Source: Chlamydoabsidia padenii (lineage: Eukaryota; Mucoromycota; Mucoromycetes; Mucorales; Cunninghamellaceae). From it: a DNA stretch of 64,000 nucleotides. The position numbers and the translations under genes were made by a program. The stretch covers positions 248,001 through 312,000 of the forward strand of contig JAIWND010000025.1 of NCBI GenBank assembly GCA_025330725.1, given 5' to 3'. Positions 20,858 to 32,356 of the stretch are shown here, one piece after another. The notes below the pieces were generated by a model. The model made no database searches and was not told where the DNA came from. It saw nothing but the letters and a program-made list of their open reading frames with translations. Each line of letters opens with the position of its first letter. Positions within the stretch are counted from its first letter, which is position 1.

Positions 20858-21889
20858 CGTTGGACGCTGCACTGTATCAATCAATCAACCCAACTCAACC
20901 ATCCCAATCATTCACTAGTCAATCAGCATCCTTCCCCTCCTCTAGTTTGTATAGTCTTCCATCACCTATCCCATTACCACCATAGAACAAACCCCATATT
21001 GTGTTTTAAATAAATAACTTTTTTTTTTTTAATGATGCATACATGATTTTGTTAAAATAAGGATCGGATAATGTAAATTTATGCTACTATTAGCTAATCT
21101 TCATCCAAGTGTAGGTCCAACAGCTCCAAGGTTAACGCCAACAATGTACACCACCAATAATCATACCGGGAAGGTCCCGCCCCCCTCCATTCTGATAATA
21201 TACGCAATACCTATCAATGGTGTCAAGTGTCCCAGTAGTTGCCCTGCTCCCAAGAGTACGGTCCATGATGTTGGATGCCCTACATCAAGACTATTGTCCA
21301 GTACAACTTGTCCACCTCCCTATAATAGAAAATAGTGTGTTCCTGGTATTAGTAAAGTTCATTCTTTATCATGTTATGCCTGAATTACTTGTGCCTTTTA
21401 CACTACTTTACCATTAGTCCACCTTTGTTTTTCATTTTTGTGTATATTTCACACTAGAGAGGATAAATTTTCATCCAAAGACAGGTGACTATTAAAGCAA
21501 TACCTACTAAAGAGAAGACAAAACACTTTTTGGAATCATATAGATCTTCACTGAGCGGGTTTTGAATATTGACAGCGGCCATACAATGATAACTTTCTGC
21601 ATGAGATAGAGTTCTAGTGAGAGAACACCTACTATGAGAAGGTGAGGTAAATTTAAAATAAAGAAATACAAAGGGTGTTTATGCATGATATAACAAAAAA
21701 AAAAAGTCAAACTTTGCAACCCATACTTTGTGGAGATTCTGAACCCTTGGCAGGTCCACTCAAAAAAGCAATTAAACCCCCGCCCTCTTATCCCCAAGTC
21801 TTTTTTTCACTTTCTCCCTCTGTTTCTTTCCCGTCTTTTATTTTTACATTCCATCTCGACATTACTCATTGTAAACAAACAATCTCGAC
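20858..21889. other. Intergenic, no gene seen
   Basis: Spacer between MRP21 and the DnaJ gene. AT-rich; the reading frames here lack splice signals and recognised families. Confidence 0.4.
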
Positions 21890-23186
21890 ATGGTGAAGGA
21901 TACAAAATACTATGATATACTTGGTGTGACACCTGATACCAGTGATAGCGAATTGAAAAAGGCATATCGAAAGCTGGCTTTAAAGTATCACCCTGACAAG
22001 GTAAGTCGTACTTCATACTCCATACTCATTCATCTCACACTCACTCTTTTTATTTTTTATTTTTATATGTATTTTAATCAAGAACCCTGATGCTGGTGAC
22101 AAATTCAAGGAGATCTCTCATGCCTATGAAATCCTGTCAGATCCTGAACGACGGCCATTATACGATCAGTTTGGGGAAGAAGGGCTAAGCGGACAAGGTG
22201 GTGGCATGGATGCGGAAGATCTCTTCTCACAACTCTTTGGCGGGGGTGGACTCTTTGGTGGTGGTGGTCGATCAACAAGTCCAAGGCGAGGCAAGAACCT
22301 GGTGCACCAACTCACTGTTAGCTTGCAAGATTTATACAAGGGCAAAACGACGAAACTGGCGGTCCAGAAAAACGTCCTCTGCTCGCAGTGTGACGGACGT
22401 GGTGCGAGGGTGGATGGCAAAGTAACGGAATGTACCACCTGTCATGGTAAAGGTGTCCAGGTGAAAATGCAACAAGTAGGACCGATGATTCAACAGATTC
22501 AACAACCCTGCACAGACTGTCAAGGCCAAGGTGAACATATCAGCGACAAGGACAAGTGCCCCGAATGCCATGGTGTCAAGGTCAAAAAGGAGCGCAAGAT
22601 CCTCATAGTACATATCGACAAGGGCATGCGCGATGGACAGAAAATCACATTTGCCGGCGAGGGCGATCAGGCTCCCAAGATCATTCCTGGTGATATCATT
22701 GTTGTCTTGAACGAACAACCCCATCCTGTGTTTAAACGTCGAGGGGATGATCTTTATTGCGACATTCACATTGAACTCTTGGCCGCTCTGGCGGGTGGTC
22801 AGTATACGATTCAGCATTTGGATAATAGGGTCTTGCGTATCACTATTCCATCGGGCGAAACCATTCATCCCGGTATGGTCAAGGTGGTTCCGAAAGAAGG
22901 TATGCCGACGTATCGACATGACGACCATGGTAATCTCTTTATCACTTTTGCCATTGACTTTCCTCCGAATCATTGGACTCAGCAGGATACTATTGCAAAA
23001 CTCGAATCTATTTTGCCCCCGCGTCAGCCTTTGCCTACTTTTGCTGACGATGAACAGGTCGAGGATGTCACCATGGCCGATATCGATCCGGACGCTCCTC
23101 CTTCTCAACAAGGTAGTTATGGTAAAGACATTGACCAGGATGACGATGGTCAAGGTGAACCTGGTGTACAATGTGCTCAATCTTAG
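21890..23186 (+). CDS. YDJ1: Type I (Ydj1-like) DnaJ co-chaperone with CaaX box
   Basis: Two exons (21890-22000, 22083-23186) encode 404 residues. The J domain occupies about residues 5-70 with the HPD triad in [10 protein letters not shown] Gly-rich linker ([10 protein letters not shown]) follows, then a four-repeat CxxCxGxG zinc domain: [33 protein letters not shown] and [11 protein letters not shown], the last with its final Gly changed to Lys. The C-terminal substrate-binding barrels contain [20 protein letters not shown]. The protein ends CAQS, a CaaX-type prenylation signal like the CASQ of yeast Ydj1. It would stimulate cytosolic Hsp70 and be tethered to ER or other membranes through farnesyl. 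Confidence 0.94.
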
Positions 23187-23467
23187 AGGGGGGGGAAATA
23201 AAGTAGTAATAGTAATTGTAGTTTAATGTATACTAGTTTTAATAAAATATAAAATAAAAACTTGATACGCTATAGCGGTTTTCATTGTGTGTTGAACTTG
23301 ATTTGTTTATGTTGTAATGTCTGGATTCATATTTAATTGTGTGTAACATGATTCATTCATGCAGGTATACCAAATAATACATAGTCATCGTTTATTGAGT
23401 TTTATTAATACAATCATCACAATATAGGCTAAACTAGGTATGTATCTATACTAAAAACAATGCTATT

Positions 23468-25330
23468 CTAATTGGTTTGCCAGTTTTGCCATGCTTCGTA
23501 GTACGCCTAATTGAAAAGGAGAGAGAGAGAGAGTAATAAAACGGCCGAAAGTGTATGCATTAATGGATTCATCGAGATAGCCATAATTTCTTTTTCTTTT
23601 TTAGATAATGCTTACCTTGTATTCTTCAGTAGTCATATTTCGCTGGTCTTCCTCTACGACTTCGTCCAAAGGTACCATTTTCCCATTCACTAAAAAACAA
23701 AAAAAAGAAGATGTTATTGCCATACCCACATGCCTATGCTTTTACTTTTTTTTTTTTTTACCTGATACTAGTGGAATTTCTTCATCACCATCAATGAATT
23801 CTTCTGTTTCGTCACCTAATCCATCATCTTCGGGATTTGGTTTACTTTGTTTATTGCCACTATAAAAGTGATAAAAAGAGTGTGTTAAGAAAACGATAAA
23901 GTTTAACAATGCATTATACCTGTAATCATCAGTATCATCTTCCAGATCATCATAAGAGCGTTTGTTATTATCCTCGACTTGTACTGTTTCGAATTCATCA
24001 TCATCGTCCGGTTCCAGATCATCCAGTTGTTCATTATCACCATCCAAAGGTTGAGACTGACTGAGGGCTTCATAATACTTTGTGTAATCTACAAGATGGT
24101 GATAATTTTAGGTTAAAAGTGCCACTTTTTTTTAAAAAATAAAATACTACTTACAGTCTTGTGTATCAGGATCCATTTCAGTAGTATCGACCTGTTGAAA
24201 CTGATCATCATCATCATGATCAATGACAACAGATGGTTCAGGATCACCCGTGCCCCGAATACTATCAGACACAGTACTACGTTGATGCCAGATAGGAAGA
24301 GCATTTTGTTGTCGTTTTTCTTCAGCTTCCAGTTGTTTCGCTCGTCTTGCTGCTTCATTATCCATTTGTAGATCGACAATAATATCGCCATGTCCAGCAC
24401 CTGTATCTTGAGCCACAGCCAATTCGTATGGATCTAAATATCATTGTTAGCATACTCTTATTCTTCTCCTATATCATATTCGTTTACCATTTCCATTCTT
24501 TCTTGGACCAGTTCCAAGGTGTTTGAATATATAACTACAATACATAAACACATAGAATAATTAATAATGAGTCCCCGCCACCATCTTATATTGACTTACC
24601 CCTGCGGTATGATAATCGAATCTGTTTGTTTTAATAAAGTGATGATAGGTTGAGATTGTTCACGCAAACTGGCCAAAACTTGTTCACTTTCCAGGACACT
24701 TTCTTCATTATCGTTTTCCTTGAGGATATTGTCGCATACATCACAATGAAACATACCATCCATAGGGTTGACGAGGGAGAGGACGTCCAGAGAAGTGTAA
24801 TGACTTTTGCAGCAGTCGCACACGTATCCTTGATTTTCTGATTGTGTTCGTAAATTATCCCGCACCACCATTTGCATCTTGTACATCTTCCATTTGACCA
24901 CGTCCACAAACTCTTTATAGTCGAGATAGTAAAAAGTCTTGGGGATCGGTCGTTGATCTTGTTTTCGATTTTCCATTCGTGAGCCCCTATTAAAAAAACA
25001 TAGATTAGTTTATAATGTTTTATCGATCATGGTTATATACTTACATTTTTATTAATCGGTGTTCACGTAACTTGCCACACAGTTTATGGATTTCACGAGC
25101 TGTCATTTTCAAGATGGGGACCATATCATCTTCACGGATCCTATTATCAAAAAAAAAAAAAAAAGAAAGAAATAAGCACGTTAGAATACCCTTTTTATTT
25201 AATCTTGTTTATATTTGGTTTACCCATTAGAATTGGGTGGAGCATTGTTCAAGACATCCAATATGACAATGTATTTTGGATCATAAAAGGCACGAGCAAC
25301 TCGAGCAACTAGTAACTTGAGTACGTCCAT
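23468..25330 (-). CDS. TFA1: Transcription initiation factor TFIIE subunit alpha
   Basis: Minus-strand gene in about nine exons. The ATG at 25330 starts MDVLKLLVARVARAFYDPKY, the winged-helix domain, continuing with REDDMVPILKMTAREIHKL. The next part reads FYYLDYKEFVDVVKWKMYKM, then a zinc ribbon with Cys pairs CDCC and CDVC around LDVLSLVNPMDGMFH. The C-terminal half is acidic and disordered and ends with VNGKMVPLDEVVEEDQ, MTTEEYKAYYEAWQNWQ and the stop at 23468, a conserved end of fungal TFIIE-alpha. It recruits and regulates TFIIH at Pol II promoters. A variant motif (CGGGGTTGGAA) lies about 100 bp upstream. Confidence 0.93.
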
Positions 25331-25854
25331 CGTGGTATATGTGTTTTTTCAGAGGGGTTACAATGGATTAACAAGCGGGAGAAGAAGTAACAAGTGGAGC
25401 CAGAAACTTTTGAAGGGTGAAATCAATTCCAACCCCGATTTTTTTTTTAAGGGTCGGGACTCATTTATTGTATCCAAGGAAAGATGCTGATGAGACATTA
25501 AAGACACGTTTATAGTGTGCAGAAAGATTGTTTTTTCTACTAGACTGTCAAAAAAGGAAAACACTCTTACATTATCAATCCTGTAAAAATCTAATGGGAG
25601 CGGGATTTGAAAAAAACGGCTACATGATGACTTTTTGGTTGAAGAAAGCTGTCTGATAAAGTGGTATACTGTAACAACATGATATACTTTATAGGTTTAG
25701 TTACTAGGTTAATGGCCCATTCATGGCACAATACCCTTTCTCAAAAAATTTAAATCCCGACAATTCACTGTTGCATGAATCTGATCGTGTAGACTCTGAT
25801 AAAGAAAATGGATGTATTTATTCAAGTTTATATAATTAACGATATGTATGTAAT
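25331..25854. other. Intergenic spacer with two motif copies
   Basis: No gene. It holds an exact motif at 25601-25611 (plus strand) and a one-mismatch copy at 25749-25759 (minus strand), pointing towards each other, 138 bp apart. Confidence 0.5.
25601..25611 (+). promoter_or_regulatory. Exact copy of the CGGGATTTGAA motif
   Basis: Between TFA1 and the GH16 gene, which are both on the minus strand, so this copy points against both. Confidence 0.35.
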
Positions 25855-27019
25855 CTATTCATAATCATAGTAGTAGACTTCATTGTAATCCGGATTACAA
25901 GTCACTGATATATGACGCATATTGGCAGTAGCCTTTTGTCCTGGCACCGACCACTTGGAAGAGAAGGAAAAAAATTAGATTTAAATCAATTATAAAATAT
26001 AACAAAAAAAACATCAACTTACATCGATAGGACCTCTTGCCCATTGAGCTGTGCCGGCATCAGAACTGCTATCCCACAATCCATATTGAATACGACTAGA
26101 AGAAGACCCTTAGTTGATGACTTGTTATTCATACAATTTGAGTTTCACTTACGATGGACTTGATGGGTATTTACACACACCATCAGATTGACAAGTATGT
26201 TCTCTTTCTCTAACACGAACCACTTGATCATCCACTAACCATTGGATTCGATCGGGACTCCAATCGATCGTATAAGTATGGAAATCATCAAACACCGCCG
26301 GTCCTGGTACAGGATGTAAACCCCCATTCACCGTATATAATTCTTCACCAGCATAAAAGTAATTGGTTCTACATTTGAGGGAGAAAAAAAAAAGTTAATC
26401 ATGATCAAAAAAAATAAAAATAAAAATAAAAAGAGAAAGGGACTTTACTGGACTTGATTTGGATCACCGCCCAAGAATTCAAAATCGATTTCATCCCCTG
26501 TATCAGACATCAAGATGAATGCAGTGATGGATCCACCTACACGGGATGCTTTGATTCTTGCAGAGACTCTACCATAAAGCATATAGAATTCAGAAGAAAA
26601 GGTAACTCCTTTGGCTGCCTGATGATTATACGGAAGATCTAGCGCATTTACCAAAAAGGAAATCTGAGTTGCATGCATGAATTACTTTCTTCTTCTCTCT
26701 TACTAGTGCCATCTTCCACAAGACGAATGTATTCGGTAGGAGCGATTAGATTCAATTGCATGCCATCACCCATTTGACGGAATGTATCGCCATCTGAATC
26801 AAAAGGAACCCAACCATCACTTTCCGTTGAGAAATCCGTATCATAATCCACACATTTTGTTAATTCACTAGCATGCCACTTTTTCCTCGATTGAGACGTC
26901 GTGGTCTGGTTGGTTTGATAGTGTAAAAGCGATAACCTGGATGGATTACTTGTAGGTCTACCTTCGGATAGATGGTAAACACTTGCTAGCATAGCCGCAA
27001 CCACAATAAGACGTTTCAT
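25855..27019 (-). CDS. Crh-like GH16 cell-wall transglycosylase
   Basis: Minus-strand, about five exons, roughly 330 residues. The N-terminus MKRLIVVAAMLASVYHLSEG is a signal peptide. A Ser/Thr and Gln-rich segment follows and then the GH16 domain with MLYGRVSARIKASRVGGSI, the catalytic motif DEIDFEFLGGDPNQVQTN (E-x-D-x-E) and DFHTYTIDWSPDRIQWLVD, all close to Crh1/Utr2 proteins that cross-link chitin to glucan. The end QKATANMRHISVTCNPDYNE gives no GPI-anchor signal, unlike many Crh proteins. The splice junction between VEDGT and NALDLPYNHQAAKG is uncertain because the obvious donor and acceptor are out of phase; sequencing or an alternative site could explain it. Two (AG)n tracts lie upstream. 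Confidence 0.85.
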
Positions 27020-27189
27020 TTTTTATAGACACAATGAATGGAAAAAGAAGACAGAATCAAAAGAGAGAGAGAGAGAGAGAGAGACAATGGATTAATATAG
27101 ACAACTTTATTAAATGAGAGAGAGAGAGAGGGGGTAAAAAACAACAGTTAGACTATAAACAAATAAACTACAAAAGGCAAATGCATAAA

Positions 27190-28782
27190 CTAATCTAGAC
27201 CCCTTTTTTTGTTTTGGTGGAAGAAAGAAGCAATGTCTTTGGAACCGGCTTGTTTTCGTTTGTTGTTAGCTGACGCCCGGGCCTTTTCCAAAAGTTTGAT
27301 CGCCTTTTTCAACCCTGTCGATATAGGTGCCCTTTTCAGTTCATCCATCGTGATCCATTTCCTTTGTTCCGTCGATGGTCCCACTGGGTGACTAGGTGGG
27401 AGGCGTATCCATTCGATATGATATACTTTGCGAATATGGCTAAACAAGTGCACCACATTGTCGAGATCGGTTCTTGTCATCACCTCGGTCAAATCCACTT
27501 GATAGTCTTCTTTCAAAAAGGCCGTGGCACGTTTCGATCTTTCGGTAAAAGTCGTCTTGGTAGCACCCAATTCTAAGCTAGGGAATTCCCATAGTCCCGC
27601 CAAAAGCCCTAGAAACAAACAAACAGATGAAATAAGAGATTTATGCACGAGGGGGGTTCATCCTTGTTTACCTTTATCCGGTCGTTTGGATATCAAGTAT
27701 ACTGATTCACCGTCTTTTAATGACGGAAGTTTTTCCAAGATACATACAGCACATTCTATAAAACGAAAAAAAAAAAAGAAGATGAGTTTGTTCTTTATTT
27801 GAGAAGAGAATAAATGTTACCTTCATCCCTCGGAGGTTTCTTATCCGCCTTGACAGGGTATCTATGTAAGCATAAACAAACATATCATCAGTCCTTGATC
27901 CCTATCCAGATATCATATCCTCTTACCTTGTTACCGCATAATCATCATTATCCAAATCATTAGTGATAGGAGGACAGTAATCGCATTCTACATTTATCCA
28001 AAACAACACAAAAAAAGTAATTAGCACACACCGTCCTTTTATCAACTTGTTTTCTTTTTCTTCCCCTCCCCCCCCCTTTACCATGTTCCACCGGCTCTGG
28101 TTCCGTAGTTGCCGTGCCCTTGTAAACGTCCGTATTCCTTTGCCCCTGAAGATTCCATTGCGCCCGAGCATGACATGCTTGTTCCACAGGACATCCATCA
28201 CAATCTGGGTTTTGCGGTGTACATACCCTTCCTCCTAATTCCATCAGTGCTTGATTAAAATCACCCGGCCGATCCGCAGGCACCAAGGCTGTCGCCAGTT
28301 TCCAAAAGAGAGCAACCACATTGGCCTTTTTCATATCACCACCGACGGCGCGTAGACGGGCTAACAACCGAATCACATTGCCATCCACCAGGGCGGTTTG
28401 TTCACCAAACACAATCGAAGCAATCGCACCCGCCGTATAGGGTCCCACTCCAGGAATATGTTTCTTGAGATCGTCCGCATTGTTCGGTAATTGTCCATCA
28501 AATTCCGCTACCACTTTCTTGGCACTCGTCCATAATCGACTGGCTCTGGAGTAGTAGCCCAGACCTGCCCAGATGGTGTTGACTTGCTAGTACATATAAA
28601 ATAGAGAGGATGTTAGAGTCAAAGTGAGTAAAGTTGCGTTACGTACTTCAATATCAGCCGCAGCTAAATCATAGATCGTTGGGAAGGCCTCCATCCATCG
28701 GTTGTAGTATTCTATCACGGTAGCCACTTGTGTCTTTGTTTCCCATCATTCAAATGAAAAGCTTTGTCAGTGTCATTGTGCC

Positions 28783-28843
<61 letters not shown>

Positions 28844-29165
28844 TTTGCCTTACCTGTTGTAACATGATTTCGCTTACCCACACTTCGTATGCACGTTGAC
28901 CTAAAGCCTATATATATAATAATAATAATAATGGGAGAGAGAAGCATGAGTCAACTAGACTTATTTTTTAATACCAACTCACCTCTTGATCCCAGTCTGA
29001 TCCGACAGGTTTCCGCCAAGGCATGTCTGTACGTTGTTTAGTATCAAACCAATTCAGTACAGCATCTTGAATGTGTTTGATAGTATCCGGGTCAAAGTTA
29101 TGATAAGAAGTGTTGTGAGCAAGGCGGCGACTAGATACACAATCTTCGATCGAGGTAGGTGTCAT
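27190..29165 (-). CDS. MYH1: Adenine DNA glycosylase MutY/MYH
   Basis: Minus-strand, about eight exons, about 560 residues. It removes adenine paired with 8-oxoguanine. Visible parts are the N-terminal PWRKPVGSDWDQEALGQRAY, the catalytic Glu region SEIMLQQTQVATVIEYYNRW, the helix-hairpin-helix HIPGVGPYTAGAIASIVFGE with Asp in ALVDGNVIRLLARL, and a [4Fe-4S] site CTPQNPDCDGCPVEQAC (C-x6-C-x2-C-x5-C). A C-terminal NUDIX-like domain includes LAGLWEFPSLELG. Near the end SKDIASFF resembles a PCNA-interacting peptide, though the leading Gln is Ser. One intron has a 56-T run (A on the gene strand) directly after the donor. Confidence 0.94.
28787..28842. repeat. 56-nt T homopolymer inside a MutY intron
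   Basis: An uninterrupted T run on the plus strand, poly(A) on the gene strand, about 11 bases after the donor of the intron splitting LQQ from TQV. Length is as printed and may vary by sequencing slippage. Confidence 0.9.
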
Positions 29166-29509
29166 TGAGAAGAGAAAGCAGGAGAAGAGAGGGACGCCCT
29201 TTATTTTTCGCGGTCTTTTTTATGGTGGAATTGCATCGCCGACTTAACCCCTCTCCATTATCATCACCATGTTCTTTCACTAGACCCCCCTTTTTTTTTT
29301 TCAATCAGTTGAAACAATCAAGGTCATCCCAATAAAGAATAGTCAATCCAATTCAATTATCGGAAGGTCAGTAAAGGGTCCAATGGAGGAGTCAAAAAGG
29401 GGGTACACACGGGGAAAACTCCGCTCCCAATATATAAATGAACCTTACAAAAAAAAAAAAAAAAAAGATGTTCCTGTTCTTTTCTCTTCTTGAAGACTGA
29501 AAAGAAGAT
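29166..29509. other. Divergent promoter region
   Basis: Spacer between the MutY gene (minus) and the DHHC gene (plus), so it probably carries both promoters. Contains T and A runs (29290-29300, 29450-29466); no exact window motif. Confidence 0.5.
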
Positions 29510-30938
29510 ATGGAATATAGGTCTTTTGGAACACTGGAAACCAACGACAATGAAGTGACTCAAGGTACGGGATTCCAATTCTTCCGTACTACACCACGTC
29601 CACTTTCCTCATCTCTTGAACAATTCGACCTTGATTCACCACCACCGACACATCCTTTACCAACATCATCTGGCATCACTCATACTTCTGCTTCTGGTCT
29701 GGTCAATGAAAAGAAATCTCAAAGACAACGAAACTATCAACAGTTTCCTGGGAAAAGCACGTTTTTTTGTGGTGGACGATTAATGACCAGTCAGGCTCAT
29801 TGGGCTTTCTTCATCGCTCTCTTCTTGGTAGTGGTACCCAGTGTCTTGTTTGGTATTTTTACGCAAGTATTATATTAAGAGGTAGAAAGTGGGTTAGTAA
29901 CGGTTTTTATATGCTTCTCTAGGTGTCCTTTCCTTTGGTTTAACATCCATCCAGTGGTTCCTATCATGTTTGGTTACATGTTTTTAATAGCCTTGGGTAG
30001 TCTATTCAAGACTTCATGGACTGATCCTGGAGTATGTAGGAGACAACCCTACCTTGATACTTGCTGACACTTTTTATTTTGTTTTTAGGTGATACCTCGT
30101 GGTCTTGATCCTACTCCTACTCTGGAAACCTTTGATGATCAATCCTCTATCTGGACTCAACCATTCCCTGCGGATCGATGTGTAAAAATCAATGATGTGA
30201 TGTGGAATCTAAAGTACTGTGGGACATGTAAAATCTATCGCCCTCCTCGAGCAAGTCATTGTCGTCAATGTGACAATTGTGTAGGTAAAGTAAAAAAACA
30301 TCCATATCTTTATATATCCTATTCTTTTTTTTTTTCCTCATCTCTTTTATTACATGTAGAAAACGAAGATCATCATTGTATTTGGCTAAACAATTGTATT
30401 GGCAAACGTAATTATCGACCCTTCTTTACTTTTATCATCTTTTGCACTCTGATGGCGATCTATCTTATTGTCTTTTGCATCCTTCATCTATTTATGGCGG
30501 CACAACAGATTCGTCAAGATATCAACTTTGATCTCATCTTTCAAACGACTCCTGTTAGCTTTGTATTGGCAATTGTAGGGTTCATCTTGTTATGGATGGT
30601 AGGTGGATTAACAGTATATCATTGTTATTTGATTTATAAGGGGATGACCACTCATGAAAAGGTAAATCAGAAATATTTGGTGGTGATCAAATACTAACAT
30701 CATATTCATTATTATTATTATTATTGTAGCTGCGATCTACCATGTTTCTGGATGGTAATCCACACATTCAACATCCTAATCCTTATGACAAGAAGAAACC
30801 CTTAAAAAATATCATTCAGGTCCTTTGCCGCCCTCAAACCAAAAGGTAAACCATTCATCCTCTCTTGCCCTCACTAATGATTCTCTCTACTTCTTTTCTA
30901 GTCATTTACGCCGTCGAAAATATACTGACGCCATTTAG
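29510..30938 (+). CDS. ERF2: Palmitoyltransferase, DHHC family (Erf2-like)
   Basis: Six or so exons, about 360 residues. After a long polar Ser and Pro-rich N-terminus come two membrane segments (SQAHWAFFIALFLVVVPSVL and a hydrophobic stretch ending GYMFLIALG), then the Cys-rich core with WNLKYCGTCKIYRPPRASHC and the DHHC motif in DHHCIWLNNCIG, followed by two more membrane segments (FFTFIIFCTLMAIYLIVFCI and FVLAIVGFILLWMVGGLTV). It ends RRRKYTDAI. The length and order fit the ER/Golgi Erf2 group that palmitoylates Ras with a partner (Erf4/Shr5). The TTxE block usual after the last segment appears as MTTHEK. Confidence 0.9.
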
Positions 30939-31339
30939 GATAGATTCTTTCATCTCGATGATGATGATTCTGGAATTGTATTACTGTATTATAATCATAT
31001 ATGTTTATACCCCCTACCCTCATTGTTTTATTTCACTTAATAAAAAAAAAAACTATGAAGAAGACAACAGAAAAGAAGTTTTTAAATACCTGCGTTTGAA
31101 AATTAAAGCTTCACATTTGCATATGCCTTTTTTAAATCCCGCCAATTATTTATCCGTCCCGCTTATGACCTTCTCTGACCACATACACCCATATCATGAA
31201 GGGTATAACATGGCCAAAACCTAGAGAGGGAGAATCAAAATATACATGGGGTAAATGAATGCATATTTTTTTTATTTAAAATGTCCAGACACAATAAAGT
31301 GACGATATGAGAAGAAGTTAAACTATACTACGTATTGAT
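30939..31339. other. Intergenic, no gene seen
   Basis: Convergent spacer between the DHHC gene and uL15. A one-mismatch motif copy (CGGGATTTAAA, minus strand) is at 31131-31141; no gene. Confidence 0.4.
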
Positions 31340-32070
31340 TTAAGCAACCAATTCAACAACTAGAGGATAAAAAAAAAAGAGTAGTCAGTAAATACCAGAT
31401 CTGTGCATGAGAGTTTTTCTTCTACCACTTACCACCACCAGCAGCCTTGATCTTTTCTTCAGCACGACGAGAGACAAATCGGGTGCGGACAATGACAGGT
31501 TGAGCAAGACGACCCTTGGCCAAGACCTTACCGTAACCCTACATCCCATTAAAAAAAAAAAAAGTGTGAGTATGCCATTCCCAAAGGTAAATTAGATCAC
31601 TTACGTTTTGGAGAGCATCAACAACAGGCACCTTTTCAGTGTTCTTGTATTGTTCACGGACACCTTCACCAGCCAAAGTCCAGATTTGGTCCAAGTTGAC
31701 AACAGGACGCCATTGGGTGTTCTTCTTCAAGTGGAAAGTACGCATACCGACCTTACCAAAGTAACCAGGATGGTACTTATCCATGTTAATGCGGTGATGA
31801 TGTTGACCACCAGCAAGACCACGACCACCAGGATGCTTTCTGTGCTTACCGACACGACCGTGACCGGCGGACACATGTCCACGCTTCTTTCTGTTATGGT
31901 GAAGTCTGGTAGGCTAATAGATGAAGAAGTTAATTGTCTGTATGCAATTTCAGTCTATGCCGTATGCATCCATCCATCCATCCATCCATCCATCCATTTT
32001 TGACAATGTATGACTTTATTTTCCATTGTTCTTTTTGGTGCCATCATCAATCGTAGGGGTGTCTTACCAT
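31340..32070 (-). CDS. RPL28: 60S ribosomal protein uL15 (L27a/L28)
   Basis: The start codon alone forms the first coding exon (32068-32070), followed by GTAAGA; exon 2 (ending at 31913) gives [20 protein letters not shown] and [20 protein letters not shown], the unmistakable uL15 N-terminus. Later exons give [20 protein letters not shown] and end VVELVA at TAA 31340. About 149 residues in four exons. It is a core protein of the large subunit next to the exit-tunnel region. The 154-nt first intron contains a (CATC)n tract at 31967-31997. A one-mismatch motif copy lies 75 bp upstream of the ATG. Confidence 0.95.
31967..31997. repeat. (CATC)n tetranucleotide tract in uL15 intron 1
   Basis: About 31 bp of CATC units (GATG on the gene strand), 73-103 bp downstream of the start codon, matching the position of the eL20 tract. 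Confidence 0.9.
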
Positions 32071-32142
32071 TCTTCAAATTGTAAAGAAAGAGAAATCAAA
32101 ATGAAAAATCTTGACTTTTACTCATACACAGGATCCTCGATT

Positions 32143-32153
32143 TTTAAATCCCG
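32143..32153 (-). promoter_or_regulatory. One-mismatch copy of the CGGGATTTGAA motif
   Basis: CGGGATTTAAA on the minus strand, 75 bp upstream of the uL15 ATG, in its orientation. It sits in the divergent region shared with TAF5. Confidence 0.4.
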
Positions 32154-32356
32154 CTATTTTCATTTTCCATGTCGGCCATGTTTTTTTTTTTTTTTTTTTG
32201 AAGAGCGTGTTTCTTTTCTTCTAATTCTTTTTGACCCACCCCACTCTAAAAAGAATAACCCTTCTTTTTGTTTTATCTCACCATCTTACGACACTCTTAC
32301 CTCTCCGTCTTCACGAACGTCGACTCTCTCTCTTTTTATTTATTCAAAAAACCAAC

